64,000 bases of DNA from positions 1,523,001 to 1,587,000 of the forward strand of contig JAHYIO010000005.1 in the NCBI GenBank assembly GCA_020543525.1. The letters run 5' to 3'. This document shows, piece after piece, positions 10,458 to 22,297 of this stretch (position 1 is the stretch's first letter; every line of letters begins with the position of its first letter). Under the pieces are notes generated by a model. That model made no database searches. It was given only the letters and a program-made list of their open reading frames with translations, and was not told the origin of the DNA. Source of the DNA: Coriolopsis trogii (taxonomy: Eukaryota; Basidiomycota; Agaricomycetes; Polyporales; Polyporaceae). The translations under genes were made by a program, and so were the position numbers.

Positions 10458-13400
10458 TCACGGAGGACATGTAGATACGAGATGGCGCATGTCCTGATTG
10501 AAGAGTGCGGTTGTCTCGCGATCTAGGACTTCCAAACGTTGCAGTTCATTGCGTAGTTCTTGTGAAAGGCGGTCACATATTTTCTTGGGAGGGAAAGGTC
10601 GAAGGATGGCCAGACCCTTGCTCGAACGTACTCTAGATAGCATGACATACACACCTTGTAGACTTCTAGCACTGCTCAGGTCGACGATGGCGGCGTCTAG
10701 GGACCGCCCTTGACTCTTGTAATCGGTGTAGGCGTAAGCAGGTAGCAGGGGAAGCTGAGTTCGTTGGACAGAGATGGATTGTGCCTTGGTTCGGTCGCCT
10801 CTGCGGGCTCGGCCTATAGGCCAAGAGAACGTGTTGGTCACGGTGAAAATGGGGACAACGTCGTTTACGGCATCGGGCCAGACCTTTCCGGCGCCTGGAA
10901 TCTCGACATATGCAACAACGGGATAACGCCGACCATCCCGTTCCTCGAATCGTATGTCCCTCACTGTTCCCACCGCTCCGTTCACAACGTTGTGTCTGAA
11001 TGCGACATTTTCCTGCACCATGACACGCATACCAGGAAAGAGCGGGAGTCTTCCCGGCGCGTCCTCAGTCGTCGTGGAGTTGAGTGCCCATAATTTTTTT
11101 CGAATGTTGATGTGGGGGGTGCTTTTGGATATTCGGTCGTTGGAGTGATAGACGTGAACGTTGGCTCTGAGTGCGTCGGCGTGTCTCATGAGAAGGTGCG
11201 CATTTATTGGGTCCCTGATGCGTTTCTGACCGACGATAACAGGTGCGTCTGCGAACGAAGCCCTTTCTTCAGGCGTGAGTTTATGTATCAGACGCTTTTG
11301 TAAAGCCGCGTAGTCATCAGTGTCACCGTCACGGTCTTTTGTCAAACAACTGCCCATTCGTAATCAGTCTAAAAGACCGGCGTATGCTGCATCACTTTTC
11401 TGCCTCTGGTTCTTTTTGAGCAGAACGACGGTCTGAACCTGTCTCCAGATGTACATTCCCTGCAGGGACTTCTGGCCGTTCAACTGTAGTGCCCTGTGCA
11501 TGTCGGGGTTATTGACTAACTCGTGGCTGTACAGCGAGGGCCCTTTGACGGGTTTCAACTGACCGAAGTCGCCGGTGAAGATCACATTGATGCCTCCGAA
11601 TAGATTGTCTGGTGCAGTGTTATCTCTGCCCTTTGCGTGTTGAATACGTGCTGAGATGTCAGCTAGGAGTCGTGTGCTGATCATAGAAGTCTCGTCAATG
11701 ATGAGATAACGAACTTTGGCCCATATTTCGGTCAGTTCCTCCAGTTTGGTCGTTCCTCGGTGTGGCAACATGACCAAGGAATGTATAGTGTATCCGCCAA
11801 TAAGGATTGCCGCGGCCCCGGTAGGCGCAGAAAGCATAATTTCGGAACGTCTTCCAAGGAGCTCGAAGAGTCGAACGATTGCTTTTACCACATGTGACTT
11901 CCCTGTGCCGCCCACGCCGCCCATGTACATCAGAAGTTGGGATCCTCCGAAGCAAGCATGGCGAGCGACGATCTCAAATGCTCGACATTGTTCGCTGTTT
12001 TCACGAAGATTGTAATCAAGAATGACTTGTCGCATTGCACCCGCGGGGTCTTCTAATAATGTACGTCCTCCTCGAGTATGTTCTGTCTGCGTTTCTGGCG
12101 GGAGTTGCATGGTATCCACTCTGGGCATTTGCTGAGTACGGGGGCGCACATTGCGCGATGTCTCGTCTGCAATGTCGGTGTACGGTTTGTCGAGGCTCGG
12201 GCGTCGTTTTCGTTTGAGACTCTCCATACGTGTGTTTTGGGCGTCGATGATCTTTCTCTCGTCTACGGTGATGACAGCAGCACTACCATACGTTTCGGAA
12301 CTGTGGTCAGCCCGTATGTGCGAGAGACAGTCATCAATGGCAGATTTGCCCTGCACGGTTAGCACGGTAGTGAGCACGTTATGAACTTGGGTCAAGTCGT
12401 CTTCTGGTATACCGCCGTCGGCGAGTGGGTGTTGGACGTCTGCTGAGGTTGTGTCCATAGAGTTATCGTCTTCTGCGAGCCGTGTCTCCATGTTGAGCCA
12501 CTGAAGCTGGTCACCCTGCTCGTTGTGCTCGGCAGCAGCTCTGTGAGCGGTCGCTTTGTCTCGAGCGTCGCGGCACTCTGATAAGACGTTCATGTTTCGG
12601 ATGATCGTATGATGTGTGGGCGATATGTGGAGTTTGTGACGCTCGTATGCTTGCATCCACGTTTCTGTGTCTCTTTTGAGGTCGCGTGGATGTCGCCATG
12701 GTAGAAAGAGAATAAGTATCGTCCGTGCCCATATCTCTCGTTCTTCAGGTGAACTGTCCATGTTGGGAATTTTGCGGTTCAGAATGACGGGGATAGTCCA
12801 CGCTACGCGTTTTCGGACTACGTGCGTCTTGTAGTCGGGATGACTAGGGAGGAAGGTTCCCCGCGGTTCTTCTGGTCGACCTCTTCGGCGTGCGGATGGA
12901 GCAGTGGATTGTGCTTGAGAATTGAGGCGACGGGTTTCCATTTTACACGTTATTTTTTCAGTCAGACCTACGAACTCGTAAAGACACATGACAGCGAATG
13001 GTGCTGTCAAGGGTCTCTCGAAATAATCTTGCTGCTGATTCACTGCCGAAATTGAATCGGGACCGAGCACCAGCGTGACATTGTCGTCGTCTTCCCCTGT
13101 GGGCAAAGAATTTCCTTCTGCTATGGGTTCGGTATGTTCGTCATTGGCATGCCCTTCGTTTGTATGGAATGCCGGGTCGTGAGTAGGGGAGACAGCGTGG
13201 GTGTTTGGGATTAGTACGACATCCATGTGTCGTGGGGATGGGTCCCAGTAGCTGGCGACGTATCTTTCAAATGACCAGAAATGGAGCGGTCTGAAGGTGT
13301 TACTGGCATAGTGATCGCCGCCGCCGATCAAGTAACTCATTACCTGCTGATGAGATATCTCTTGTCGGGCGAGCATGCTATTCACGAGAATCGTCATTGC

Positions 13401-16400
13401 CCCGGAGCACTTTTGTCTATCAAGAGTAGCCATGGATTTTCCAAAGCGTGTGTCGGTGCGTTCTATTGCGTATAGTAAAGCTGCCAGACCGAGATTGGCT
13501 GGCAGTGAGGACTTGGTGATATAATCAGTCACGTAATAAATGAGAGCCTTTGCACCTTCTCCGGAGCCAATGTGTTTGATGTCCATGTTTGCCTTTATGA
13601 GGAAAATCACGAGATCGTTGTAGTTTGCAATCCAAGGGTGAAGTCTGCGAAGCAGAATAGAACCTGTCTCATCATCTATAGTGGTCACGGGACGAGTAAT
13701 GCCAGTCATACCCATTCTGCAATTTTCATCAGAACGTGCTTGAGATCGTCTGAGATTTTTCCAACAGGTCTCCATGTGCTCGTGCCAGTTGTATAGACGA
13801 ACGAGATCGTTGACGAAGTCTTTGTACTGTCGGCTAAATTCCTGAGGATCGAGCTGACTTATCTGAGGTCCAGCTTGGGTCCCTGGATGGATATCACCGT
13901 CCTTCTCGTGAATTCGGGGACGACTACGCAGATTCTCAGTGGATAAATTGGGCACCGAGGTTGTCCCTAGTAGCTCGGATTTGATCAGGCTCTCGAGCCA
14001 TGTGATGAGGTCTCTGCGGTATTCGTCAGATGCGAGCATGAGGTCGCGCATCCTCTGAGGAGACGGGTGTCCCTTGATCCAAATCAGCATATGACAGTGA
14101 AGTGTCCCGCGTGCTTGTGCTTCCACAGTCCCGTAGTATGCAGTACAGTGGCCAAACAGTCCTCTTTCTTTTCGACCATAACGTAGCACAAATCGGATGA
14201 ACGCTGATATGATAGTATGGAAAAAACGAGCACAAGCGCCGGGATTTCGGGCTACCAGCAGTTTCCTCTCCCACTCCAGCATGTCCTGGCCACGTTCCAT
14301 ATCATCAAGCCGAATTGCCTCTCCTGCAAACAAGCGCACTAGTGGATTGTTGATGTCGGAAGGATTGAGCGTGATGAAAAATGCAGGGGTTCCTCGAAAA
14401 TTCACCAGTGCGTGTATTTGGTTGCGAAGATTTAGTTTGTAGCCGGTTGTGCCTGGCAGATGATGCAGGACTGCGCTGACTGAATTGATGAGGCGTACTA
14501 GCTCTGTCTCTTCATTGGTCCGAGGTTCGTACTTGGGGTTATCTTTGCATGTGTTGACCACTCTGCGCAAAAGATCGCGATCGACTGCGAGCATCTGACG
14601 TACTATCCTTTCTTTCTGCGACGCCTTGACTTGAAATTTGACGGAGTCGCATACGGCTTTCTTCTGTATGATATTATAGTATACAAACGCAAAGTTGGCG
14701 TCTCATTCGAATGGGCTGTCATACAGCTCAAGTAAGTACTTCAGTTGTTCTTCAGCAGATATTGAGACCGTGCGGCTGGGGTGATGAAAGCCCCCAATGC
14801 CCCACGGGTCGAGATGAGGAAATAACCAAGTGAGTAGACTCGGATTCTCAAAGTCGGGTATAAACTTGTCGCCAGCCTGTGAGTATACAAATCGTCCATC
14901 ATTTCTGCAGTGCTCTAGAGCAACCATTTTCATGTCGAAGTAGGACACTGAGGGCTCTTCCCCAGACGTATAGCCGACATTCTCCATCAACAAGGGGCTT
15001 CCTTCACTTGGTACGTCTGCTTCGATATTTCTGGGCGTGTAGTCTGAAGTGCTTACTCGAATGAACTCGCTGTCTTTCAAGAACCCGACTTCCATTGCAC
15101 ATGGCACTCCTTGGTCTGTATGTTGATCATCGTCTCCAAAAAGTGAGTCCAAGTTCGTCTGGCTGAAACCGTGGAAGCTTGTATCGCAGCGATATTCTGG
15201 GTTCTTCGCTGTAAGAAAGGTGATGATGGTCTTTACTCGCGACTTCCTCACGAGGACGGGACCCCACTTTCCGATAGTTTCGCGCGTGGGGGGCTCCGTC
15301 CCTACGAACAATGCGCATACGGTGTCTCGTATGGTAGCTGCAGTTGGTGGTAGTACTGTATTGAGGTGAGTGGAATTCTGTGGCATGACTAGGATGTTTC
15401 CTTTAGTACATCGCTGAGATCCGAAAGGGTTCTCCGAGGGTTTGGATCTACGATCGAGTGGGTTAGGCGTTTGCAATTCGGTAAATCGAAAAGAGATACG
15501 GCTGCTGCGAGCTCTCGCGACAAGCAGGCGGTCGAACTGTGTGGAGTTCTCGATTGCCGCTCGCACTTCGTCGGGCAACGCGCTGATGCCATAATATAAC
15601 CAGTTTGCTAGACATAGCCGTGGCATGCGTTGCTTTGAGACGAGCTCCCGGTGACATACCAAACATAATGTCATGTTGCCTTTCTGCCAAGGAGTCTCAA
15701 GTCCACGAGGGTGAAGCAGAGCTCGATCGTAAAGAGCGAAATTGTAGTCTTTGGGTAGTACCTCTTCAGGCAATGCGTCGTTTCGGAGAAGGGTGAGGTT
15801 AATGTCCGTAGCGGGTAGTATCACCGCTTCCGCTTCACTGGTGCGTCACCCACAAGGAGCACATACGACGAATTTCAGAGATCTGCTAACCATGAAGGCT
15901 TGCCATTCCTCTATAATGCTTCTACGTAGCGTCTCACTCGCTACTTCAAGATATGTGCCATGCGTTCGCGGCTGTTGTGAAAGCTGAATTGACGTGCGAG
16001 GTGCGCGTAAAGTTGTAAATATTGAGAGCGTAATGCCGCACCTCTCACTACATATATGCTTTCGCAGCCTTTCCATTAGTTCGCGAGCTGTGTCCTTCCT
16101 CGCTACGCGGACCTCGTGAGCATGTGTGAGTTCTTTCAGGTTGCCCGCTCGCCACATGTCGTACATGTCGAGAGTTGAGTTAACGGAGGCATTGATAACG
16201 ATGTCATCGGTAACTAGATTCATAGTCGTGAGGGGTACTCTGTCGTATACAGTGACGATGCCCCGAAAGAGGTGCGTGTAATCCAGTGTCAGATCGTCTA
16301 TGTCCAGCCATTCCAGCTCTATGGAGCCCTCGGAGCTGCGTAGGGCGCGAGCTGCGAAATTTGGTGTCAGAAAGGTGATGGTAGGTGTCACCAGATTAGT

Positions 16401-16756
16401 ACTTGCCAATGATAGCGTTGCGGCGACTAACGGCGGGAGTGGCGAGGGCTTCACAGATATCTGCACGAATGAGAATTGTGAGTGTCGTTGCCCGGACCGA
16501 GACGAAGGTGGTCGTGGGACATCGGCGAAGCTGCGCAGAAGACTCGATGTATACCATTTGCAGACCGCTCCTGTGATTCGGGTGATGGGTCACCCTGTTC
16601 GTAGAGCACATCTGTGACATGGTGGGACCTGGTTAGAATGACCCATGACAGATGGTGCATCTGCGCACCGATGTCGTCTTGTTGCTGTTCGGAGAGAGTG
16701 ATCGCCTCCAAGTCTGCTGCAAAACGTTGTACATCGGTCGAGTCGATGGCGGACAT
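10458..16756 (-). pseudogene. Helitron Rep/helicase, broken by three in-frame stops
   Basis: One reading frame from about 16466 to 10458 encodes a RepHel transposase interrupted by three TGA codons (15846-15848, 14703-14705, 11364-11366). The Rep domain has the HUH motif in GTLHCHMLIWI and the tyrosine motif YVTDYITK. The SF1 helicase has Walker A GGVGGTGKS (about 11897-11923), Walker B LIIDETSMIS, motif III FTGDFGQLKPV, and the C-terminal YTDYKSQGRSLDAAIVDL and VMLSRVRS. Each stop would become Arg if TGA were CGA. An additional upstream coding stretch (MSAIDSTDVQRF from 16756) needs an intron or a frame change, so the start is uncertain. The family rolls a single strand out of the donor and reinserts it. 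This copy cannot make a full protein without readthrough. Confidence 0.88.
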
Positions 16757-17517
16757 GCGTGACGAGCCTAGTCTGGGTGTGGAGCTGTATGTCTAGCATT
16801 GGCCTGTCAATGGTATTTAGTGGTTCAGTCAATCCCGGCAGCACACAGCGCGGGACCGCGGCGTCGCTCAGACAAGCTCATGTGAAACTCACGCATGTTC
16901 TATTATCAGTTGATGGAAGAGGATGTCTCTCGTTCGGAGAGGGAGGCATGTATTTGACGCCACAGCATGCTTCGACTCGAGCATCGCAACAGTCATATGG
17001 AGCCAGGGTCGCATGACGGGTGAGTCATGAGCCGTGTCGCTGCATGTGTCGAGTCGGAGAGTTGATATTGGAATAGTCAGAGGGATTCAGTGTTGCAAGG
17101 ATGATCGTCCTGACTCTACAGCCACCGCTCTTGATGGCCGTATGTCATAGCTAGTGTCGTGCTTGGTCTGGTTTGACCTGGCTCTGCCCGCTTTGTTGGT
17201 TCGGGGTGGGCCGAGCACAATGCTAGTCATAGCGTGAGTCAGTGTTAGTGCTGTGTACCTGTATTTTTGACAGGTAGATCGCGGGCGGATACGAAACGGA
17301 GAGTCGATAACGGGGACTCTGACGTACCCGACAGTGTTTGCCCCGGCCCCCCAACTATCCATTTCGAGCGGGTGGCGTCATGCGTGCGCGCGCGTCTATC
17401 ACATTCATACTTGAACTATGTTGTCAGCCTCCTACCCTAGGCGACAGCGACGTCTCTTCTCCTTTTTTCGCTCTCTCCGTACCACTCCGAAACCAGCTAT
17501 CGTCCCTCTCGTTGTTC
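16757..17517. other. Helitron 5' flank and RNR2 upstream region
   Basis: No gene recognised. A pyrimidine-rich stretch (17430-17515) precedes the RNR2 start and may be promoter or leader. I did not identify a Helitron 5' end. Confidence 0.35.
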
Positions 17518-18660
17518 ATGATCGTCTTACCACCGGATGAAGATGTGGATAGCAGCCGTTTTGTCCTTTTCCCTATCCATTATGAGGAGGTGCGTTCAAG
17601 TCTTCCTATCTGTATGTCGTGCGCAGGTATGACTGATTGGTACTTCTATAGCTTTGGCAGATGTACAAGACGTCGCAGGCCTCTTTTTGGACTGCTGAGG
17701 AGATTGACTTTACGACGGATTCTCTACAGTGGTCTACGGAACTTACAGAGGATGAGAGGTCCTTCATATCAGTCATCTTAGCATTTTTTGCCACTTCGGA
17801 CGGGATTGTTGTGGAGAACCTGGCGCTGCGTTTCTGCGGGGACGTCGATATACCTGAGGCTCGATGCTTTTATGGCTGTCAGATCATGATGTGCGTCGTC
17901 AACTGCTTTGTGGGTTAGTCGCTAACGAGTTTTTTTTAGGGAGAATGTTCATTCCGAAGTGTACAGTCGAGCTATACTTGACCTGGTACCAGGCTACGAC
18001 GAGCAGAATCGCCTCCTGTCTGCCATGAAGACTATACCCGCCGTTGGAGCGAAGGCCAGTTGGTGTCTCCGGTGGATAGAAGACAAGTCCACTCCTTTCA
18101 GTTCACATCTCATCGCCTTCGCCATCGTGGAGGGTCTCTTCTTCTCGGCATCCTTTGCGGTGATCTTCTGGCTACGTTCGCGCAGGCTAATGCCCGGGCT
18201 CACTCATTCGAACGAACTGATATCTCGCGACGAGGGTCTCCACACGCTTTTTGCATGTCGTCTATATGTGACTATATGTGAGCCCGTACCTCAGGAGACG
18301 GTGCATGCGATGGTGGCCGAAGCAGTCGAACTCGAGCATGCGTTCTTCGCAGGTGAGTTATCTGCCCTCTCATATTAATACGCTCGCTTATCACATGTCA
18401 GCCGCGCTCCCTAATCCTCTTCAGGGCATGAACATTGATCTCATGCGAGATTACGTTGAGTATGTCGCTGACAATCTGTTGGGACTGTTGGGCTTCGAGG
18501 CTCTGTACAAAAAGACCAATCCGGTGAGTCTAGCTGTCTGCGTGTTTTAACTGCGCTAATCAGCGAGTAGTTCCCTTTTATGGATCGAAGCGTCATGGAA
18601 GGCAAGGCTAATTTCTTCGAGCGGCCTGTCAGTGACTACGTCGGTGCAAGGGTTGTGTGA
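17518..18660 (+). CDS. RNR2: Ribonucleotide reductase small subunit (R2), tail-less
   Basis: R2 houses the di-iron tyrosyl radical that makes dNTP synthesis by R1 possible. Five exons (17518-17589, 17652-17890, 17940-18352, 18402-18523, 18571-18660) join in frame to 311 aa. Iron ligands and the radical site are intact: Asp in SFWTAEEID, Glu/His/Tyr in MENVHSEVY, Glu in AIVEGLFFS, and Glu/His in [23 protein letters not shown] and [11 protein letters not shown] are family signatures. The usual N-terminal extension is short, and the protein stops at [10 protein letters not shown], so the C-terminal tail that docks onto R1 (usually ending in an acidic Phe-rich heptapeptide) is missing; normal R2 proteins are about 390-410 aa. 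It could have another exon I missed, or it may be an accessory copy. The Helitron lies upstream and R1 lies 19 kb downstream. Confidence 0.87.
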
Positions 18661-19483
18661 TGACCCTTCGTCTCGTCGGCTGTCTGCGCTTCCCCGTCTG
18701 AGGGTCGTTTTCTTGATACGCTTTGCGAATTCCGAGTGAATCTTCTGCGGACACGTACATCAGATACGGTACTTTCACCGGTTCATGTGATCGCTTCTTT
18801 CGCTCCTTCGCACCCTTTTCCATATACTTTTGTGATCATTCCTCGTGTCGTCAGCATTGTGGGCACGGTATCTGTTTCAAACTTCCCCGCCTTTATCCCA
18901 TCGGCGTGCAGCTACGCTTGACTTCTTGTACACGTTTTTTTCTTCCTGCTGATACTGTCGGTTTCACTTCTCGTGCCTCTGGTCGATGCATGCTTGCGAT
19001 GGACACGCGTCACGGTGTAGACTGTGAGTCTGAGGTGGGATCCCGTTGTATAGTGATTGTGAGATTACCTTATAGGTGTTGGAATACGAGACGACAGGCC
19101 TTTGTGCGAACCCCAAGTGTGCTCGTTAAGTGAGTCAAACAGCTCGCCATATTCCGAACCTCGCGGGTATGCTCCTAACAAAAATTGCTAGGAAGCATTC
19201 GAAAACTGCCCATCAGTTGCCTGATTTGGTGCATCCTTTAAATCCCAATATCCTGTATACTGGCTCGTTCGTCTAGATTAGTAGTCGCGGGTGAATAGGC
19301 CGCGTGCTATGAATAGGCAGCGGAACCGATATGACTCGATAGCCCGCACCCGTGGTCGTGGCCCGCGTCGCCACGGTCGAGCTTACTACACGTACAAACG
19401 TAAAGTGCTGTATATGAGGGCCGTCGGGCAGGTGATCCTCGTCCGCCTACTTTCGCCTCCTATTCCTCATTCTCGGTTCCAAT
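18661..19483. other. Intergenic, no gene recognised
   Basis: I found no exon here encoding an R2 C-terminal tail. The open frames lack motifs. Confidence 0.4.
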
Positions 19484-19984
19484 ATGACATTCAATAGGTG
19501 TGTATCTGTCGTTTTGTGTGTTTAGGTGTTTGCTGACAGTCTCGTACTATGCTAGTGGCCTGGGACCCAGTCCATTTGCAGCACTGCTTGAGTTGTACCA
19601 GGATCCTGCCGTAGGTTGTCACGTTCAGCGTGTTGGTCCACCCAGGTTGGAGAACGGGAACACGATGCACCAGTACATTTCTGCTTCCGTTGGTCGGCAG
19701 CGCAAGGTATGTTTCCTCCCGCCGTTGTCATCGGTTCTTGCTCATATACTGGGTAGGTGTATTTTGACGTCTGCACGTCAATCTATCGTCTTCCTGATGG
19801 CCACGTCCACCCTATAGTCGAGGTACATCTTATCACGATGTTCTCGCGTCGGGAGCGCCGGTTGCGGGCGTCGTGGATGCAGTTCGCCTCGGACTTCAAG
19901 GAGCAGTACTTGTCGCGTCTTCGCCACGAGTTTCGCGGGGTCATTCTCGGGCCTGGGGAGTCTTCTCATATGCGATCGTTCTAG
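19484..19984 (+). CDS. Hypothetical protein, start uncertain
   Basis: Two later exons are convincing. About 19526-19707 reads SYYASGLGPSPFAALLELYQ to SASVGRQRK, with a GTATGT donor, and a last exon from about 19757 reads VYFDVCTSIYRLPDGHVHPI to the stop at 19982-19984. The best ATG (19484) would need a first intron of only 28 nt, which is shorter than normal, so the true start may lie elsewhere. The C-terminal half is basic and helical (MFSRRERRLRASWMQF). I do not recognise the family. Confidence 0.45.
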
Positions 19985-21429
19985 GTGGTACTTTCTTTCA
20001 GGTCGTCCGTCTGTGTGTATGCCTGTGCAAGTTAACGCACCCTCTAGTTTTCACTACCCTTTCCCTTCTCCTCTATCTCGTCACCCCTAGCTCCACTTTT
20101 CTCCCTACATCACGGACGGCATTATGGTACCTCTCTTTCTAGGACTTCTTCGGGATCAACACGTTTTCTTAAACGGACTATCGCGTCGAGTTCTGATGTC
20201 GCTTTTCGCTTACGACCGAACACTCCTAGAATAGCATAGTCCCGACTTCACCATCCTCTGTACCTGCCGCTAGGTGTTGTACGATGCTCATAGGTCACGA
20301 ACGTTGCAGATATTGGACTGTCGAAGCCACTGGGCATTTATATTGCAACCTCAAGTACGATTATATTCTGTACTCAGTACACCGTGTCAACGATGTTTCT
20401 TCTGCTCAATGGACTCTAATGGTGGCAGGAAATGGTGTAAGTTGCGAAATGGAATCCCTCAAACTTAGTGTGGTCATCAATAGTCTAGAGCCCATGGCCT
20501 GTAGTATGTGCAGGGCTCAAGCCGTGAGTGTCAATATTTAAACATGAGCCGAGAATCGAAACAATGCTACTATGTTACTATCAATAGTCATCAGCAACAT
20601 GGGAATAGCAGACGTAAGATTCGCAATTTGCTGTTGACTCTGAGGAATTAGCCTAGTGATGAGGAAGTAGTCGCCACAGCTTCACAATAGAGACCAGGAA
20701 AGAAGAAAAGAAGAAAAAAAGTGACAACTAAGCACGTGTATCGAACACAGGTACCGCCAAGGAAATGGCCTACGTTAACTGTTTAGCCACGCGACTTTGA
20801 TGAGCCCATAACAGCGCGTTATGTCTACATCTCGGAGTATGAGTCTGTTTGTTAATCATTGTTGCCGGCCACAGTCTCGCGTGTTTTCACTTTAATCGTA
20901 CACGGCCTCTTCTGAGCTCGTATGAAGACTGTGACCCTAGAGGAGTAGTGGTGAGTTCCCTTGTTGTCCTGTGGTCGCGAGGAAATTGCAGGGGTTTCAT
21001 TCGAGGCCATCTCTGGAGTTTGTGTCCGGTGTCGCGTTCGCGATGCTCTGTCTGCACCGTTCGCGCTCTCGACATAATTGCAGAGCTGCTTTCGAATCTA
21101 CCGCTGATATGGTATTGCGACATCAACGGGTGGACTCACTTGCTAGCAACGGCATCGCTGCATGCTGAAAAGGCGTCCTGGGTCGAACGCGTTTGCCGCT
21201 TGGTATAGGCTTTAAATTTAGTGGTCGCCGAAGTGAGACTTTGATGGGCTTCGTCGGTCGCGAACGGCGTTAGGTGTAGCGGCGCGCAGTTTCCAGCAAA
21301 GGGAACAAAACATTCTCGTTACCATTCAAATACCGAATTTGTGTGTCTGCGAGTGGCTTAGCGCTCGGCTTTGTCTGATACTTACTTGCTATATATTGCA
21401 GTTCGCCACGTGAGTGACTCTCTGGTGGC
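19985..21429. other. Intergenic with a tRNA-like relic
   Basis: Holds the minus-strand tRNA-like sequence at 20730-20798. An 85-codon open frame from the ATG at 20284 (MLIGHERCRYWTVEATGH) has no recognisable domain. Confidence 0.35.
20730..20798 (-). tRNA. tRNA-like relic with Pol III signals
   Basis: On the minus strand an A box TGGCTAAACAG (20789-20779) and a B box core GTTCGATAC are spaced as in a tRNA. A run of seven T (20720-20714) follows about ten bases after the apparent 3' end. The acceptor arms do not pair beyond three or four bases and the T-stem has a mismatch, so a working tRNA is unlikely. A tRNA pseudogene or a SINE head fits better. Confidence 0.25.
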
Positions 21430-21437
21430 TATAAAAG
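21430..21437 (+). promoter_or_regulatory. TATA box of the MYND gene
   Basis: TATAAAAG ends 42 nt upstream of the ATG at 21480, in a GC-rich context typical of a core promoter. Confidence 0.6.
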
Positions 21438-21479
21438 CCGCGCCAGCGTCGACTTGTCTGCAAGCCTCCTTCCTCCGCG

Positions 21480-22297
21480 ATGGTAGACTCGAGTTCTCCC
21501 GTCGTTAATCTTGACGCGACTGTCGAACGTTCCCTATCTTCTCCACCCATCGTCGAGCCCATACCCCCTCCTCCCCACATCCTCAGTTGTCTCAAACCTA
21601 TCTGTCTGCCCCTGTGTGAAACGTGTGGTCGTCCCAGCGTTTTCCGTTGCGCGGGGTGTCACGGAGACACTGGGCCTTGTTATTGTGGCCCTCAGCATTA
21701 TTTTGAGGTATGCTGCCGCTGTGTGTACGACTGGGCCGTGTTGACGCTGAGCATCTGCGTTATCTTTTCATGGGCAGGATTGGCCTCGTCACAGCCGCGT
21801 TTGCGCTGCCGGCGTTATCGAAGTCGACCTCGATCGCGACGGCTATCTCTCCTCTCCAGAGAGTGCAGAAAACTTGGACGGCGCGTTCACGGCGCTCTCC
21901 ATCGAGGCTTCGGATGAAATCAATGAGCAGAATGGTCAGGACGTCGTCAGCACCGGCGCTGTTCCAGAGCCGGATGTCGTCGTTGGTATCATGGCCCACC
22001 CGGACTCCGGTACGCGCTGATCCATTTCCGACTTTCATGCTTTCAAGCTCCTTCAGCGAGTCTTGCTCACGATGATCCGCAGATAGGCCCGCTCTTATAC
22101 CTGTTCAGCTTGAACGTACGATTCGCATGGGTCCCGGTAGGGCACCGCTGCCCGTACTTTCCGGGCTGTTCAAGATGCCGTGCGGTGGCATCCTCATGTA
22201 TCATGGGCGTTATCTCCAGGTTTTGACGTCTCCGTTACATATTTTCTACGGTAACCCCACTGATGATGAATGTAGCATACAGAACAGATGTATTTAG
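21480..22297 (+). CDS. MYND-type zinc-finger protein
   Basis: Three exons (21480-21707, 21778-22009, 22083-22297) join in phase to 224 aa. Residues about 45-85 form a MYND finger: CETCGRPSVFRCAGC, then CYCGPQHYFE joined across intron 1 to DWPRHSRVC, giving the C-x2-C, C-x2-C, C-x3-C/H and H-x3-C ligand pattern. MYND fingers bind proline-rich peptides in corepressors and methyltransferases. The rest is a proline-rich N-terminus, an acidic middle (IEVDLDRDGYLSSPESAENL) and a C-terminus without a known fold, so the partner is unknown. Many small MYND proteins of this kind occur in agaricomycetes. A TATA box sits just upstream. Confidence 0.75.

Noticed and set aside
18661..19483. A missing R2 tail exon
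   Set aside because: I searched all frames for an acidic Phe-rich end after a splice acceptor and found none I could defend.
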